A stretch of DNA of 64,000 nt, taken from assembly GCA_034769895.1 (NCBI GenBank), contig CM068375.1:259306768-259370767 (forward strand). Reading direction: 5' to 3'. Shown piece by piece: positions 63,901 through 64,000 of this stretch; within the stretch, counting starts at the first letter, position 1, and every line of letters starts with the position of its first letter. The DNA comes from Magicicada septendecula (Eukaryota; Arthropoda; Insecta; Hemiptera; Cicadidae). Position numbers and translations under genes: made by a program. Under the pieces are notes generated by a model. That model was not told the origin of the DNA and did no database searches. It saw nothing but the letters and a program-made list of their open reading frames with translations.

Positions 63901-64000
63901 CTAAGTGGAAAATACATGAATTGCTACCCCTTGAAATTAGGTATAATTAGGGATAAAAATACAAAGAAAATCTGGAATGAAGCTCGCGCTAATTTACGAG
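60825..64000 (+). repeat. Array unit 14 (A/B mosaic), cut by window end
   Basis: At least 3176 bp. (TA)n 60911-60949 (39 bp), LTR-like block 61118-62267, pol remnant 62662 to the window end. Like unit 13 it is type A before the LTR-like block and type B in pol. Confidence 0.92.
62662..64000 (+). pseudogene. Ty3/gypsy pol remnant, unit 14 (cut by window end)
   Basis: A private TGA (63184-63186, from CGA) ends the first frame before the zinc finger. The type-B deletion and the shared TAG after the core (63846-63848) are present. The C-terminal domain runs off the window. Confidence 0.86.

Larger units (their letters stand above)
1..64000 (+). repeat. Tandem array of about 3.7-kb LTR-retrotransposon-derived units (at least 14 copies)
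   Basis: The same sequence recurs head to tail through the whole window, always on the + strand. Uninterrupted units are 3691 to 3722 bp long, and most of the length variation comes from the (TA)n tract. The order in every unit is (TA)n, purine tract, LTR-like block, PBS-like site, leader, RNase H/integrase remnant, 3' segment. If the LTR call is right, the array has the form LTR-internal-LTR-internal with each LTR shared by neighbours, as expected from unequal crossing-over between LTRs. The array is broken only at 14916-22295 and 52014-57214 by two nested elements. It continues beyond the right end of the window and probably beyond the left end. Confidence 0.95.

Noticed and set aside
1-64000. 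CRISPR array, tRNA/rRNA genes, bacterial operons
   Set aside because: The repeats are kilobase-scale retroelement units, not short spaced repeats; no tRNA or rRNA-like sequence was recognised and the content is eukaryotic.

Overview
The window looks like eukaryotic, very AT-rich, transposon-packed DNA, most likely from an insect or other arthropod. It has Ty3/gypsy-type pol remnants, LTR ends of the TG...CA kind, (TA)n microsatellites, long gene-free AT-rich stretches and no bacterial operon structure. I found no host single-copy gene, rRNA, tRNA or CRISPR array. The species call is inference.

Nearly everything belongs to one head-to-tail tandem array of a unit of about 3.7 kb, present at least 14 times on the + strand. 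Unit starts are 1, 3693, 7401, 11112, 14803, 25903, 29608, 33325, 37043, 40762, 44466, 48177, 51899 and 60825; unit 14 runs off the window end. Each unit holds, in order, a (TA)n tract of variable length, a purine-rich tract, an LTR-like block of 1150 bp (1149 in unit 3), a PBS-like site, a short leader, and a decayed 3' half of a Ty3/gypsy pol (C-terminal RNase H, integrase zinc finger, DDE core and GPY/F-type C-terminal domain). No gag, protease or reverse transcriptase is present in any unit. Almost all units share the same stop codons and the same frameshift, so the founder was already dead and the copies probably multiplied by DNA-level recombination. Units 1-4 (type A) and 5-12 (type B) form two sequence classes; units 13-14 are A/B mosaics.

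Two other LTR elements interrupt the array, both exactly inside the (TA)n tract of a unit. Element I (14916-22295, minus strand) splits unit 5. It has two 2022-bp LTRs that are almost identical, a Gag ORF and an integrase ORF, but no protease, reverse transcriptase or RNase H, so it is young but non-autonomous. Element II (52014-57214, plus strand) splits unit 13. It has a candidate 3.5-kb 5' LTR, a PBS, a coiled-coil gag-like ORF broken by one stop, and a stub of the 3' LTR. Its ORF contains two degenerate LDL-receptor class A (LDLa) modules, which is unexpected in a retroelement and suggests capture of host coding sequence.

Nothing here works as a cellular pathway. The interest lies in how the array was built and homogenised, in the repeated use of its (TA)n tract as a landing site, and in the two atypical nested elements.
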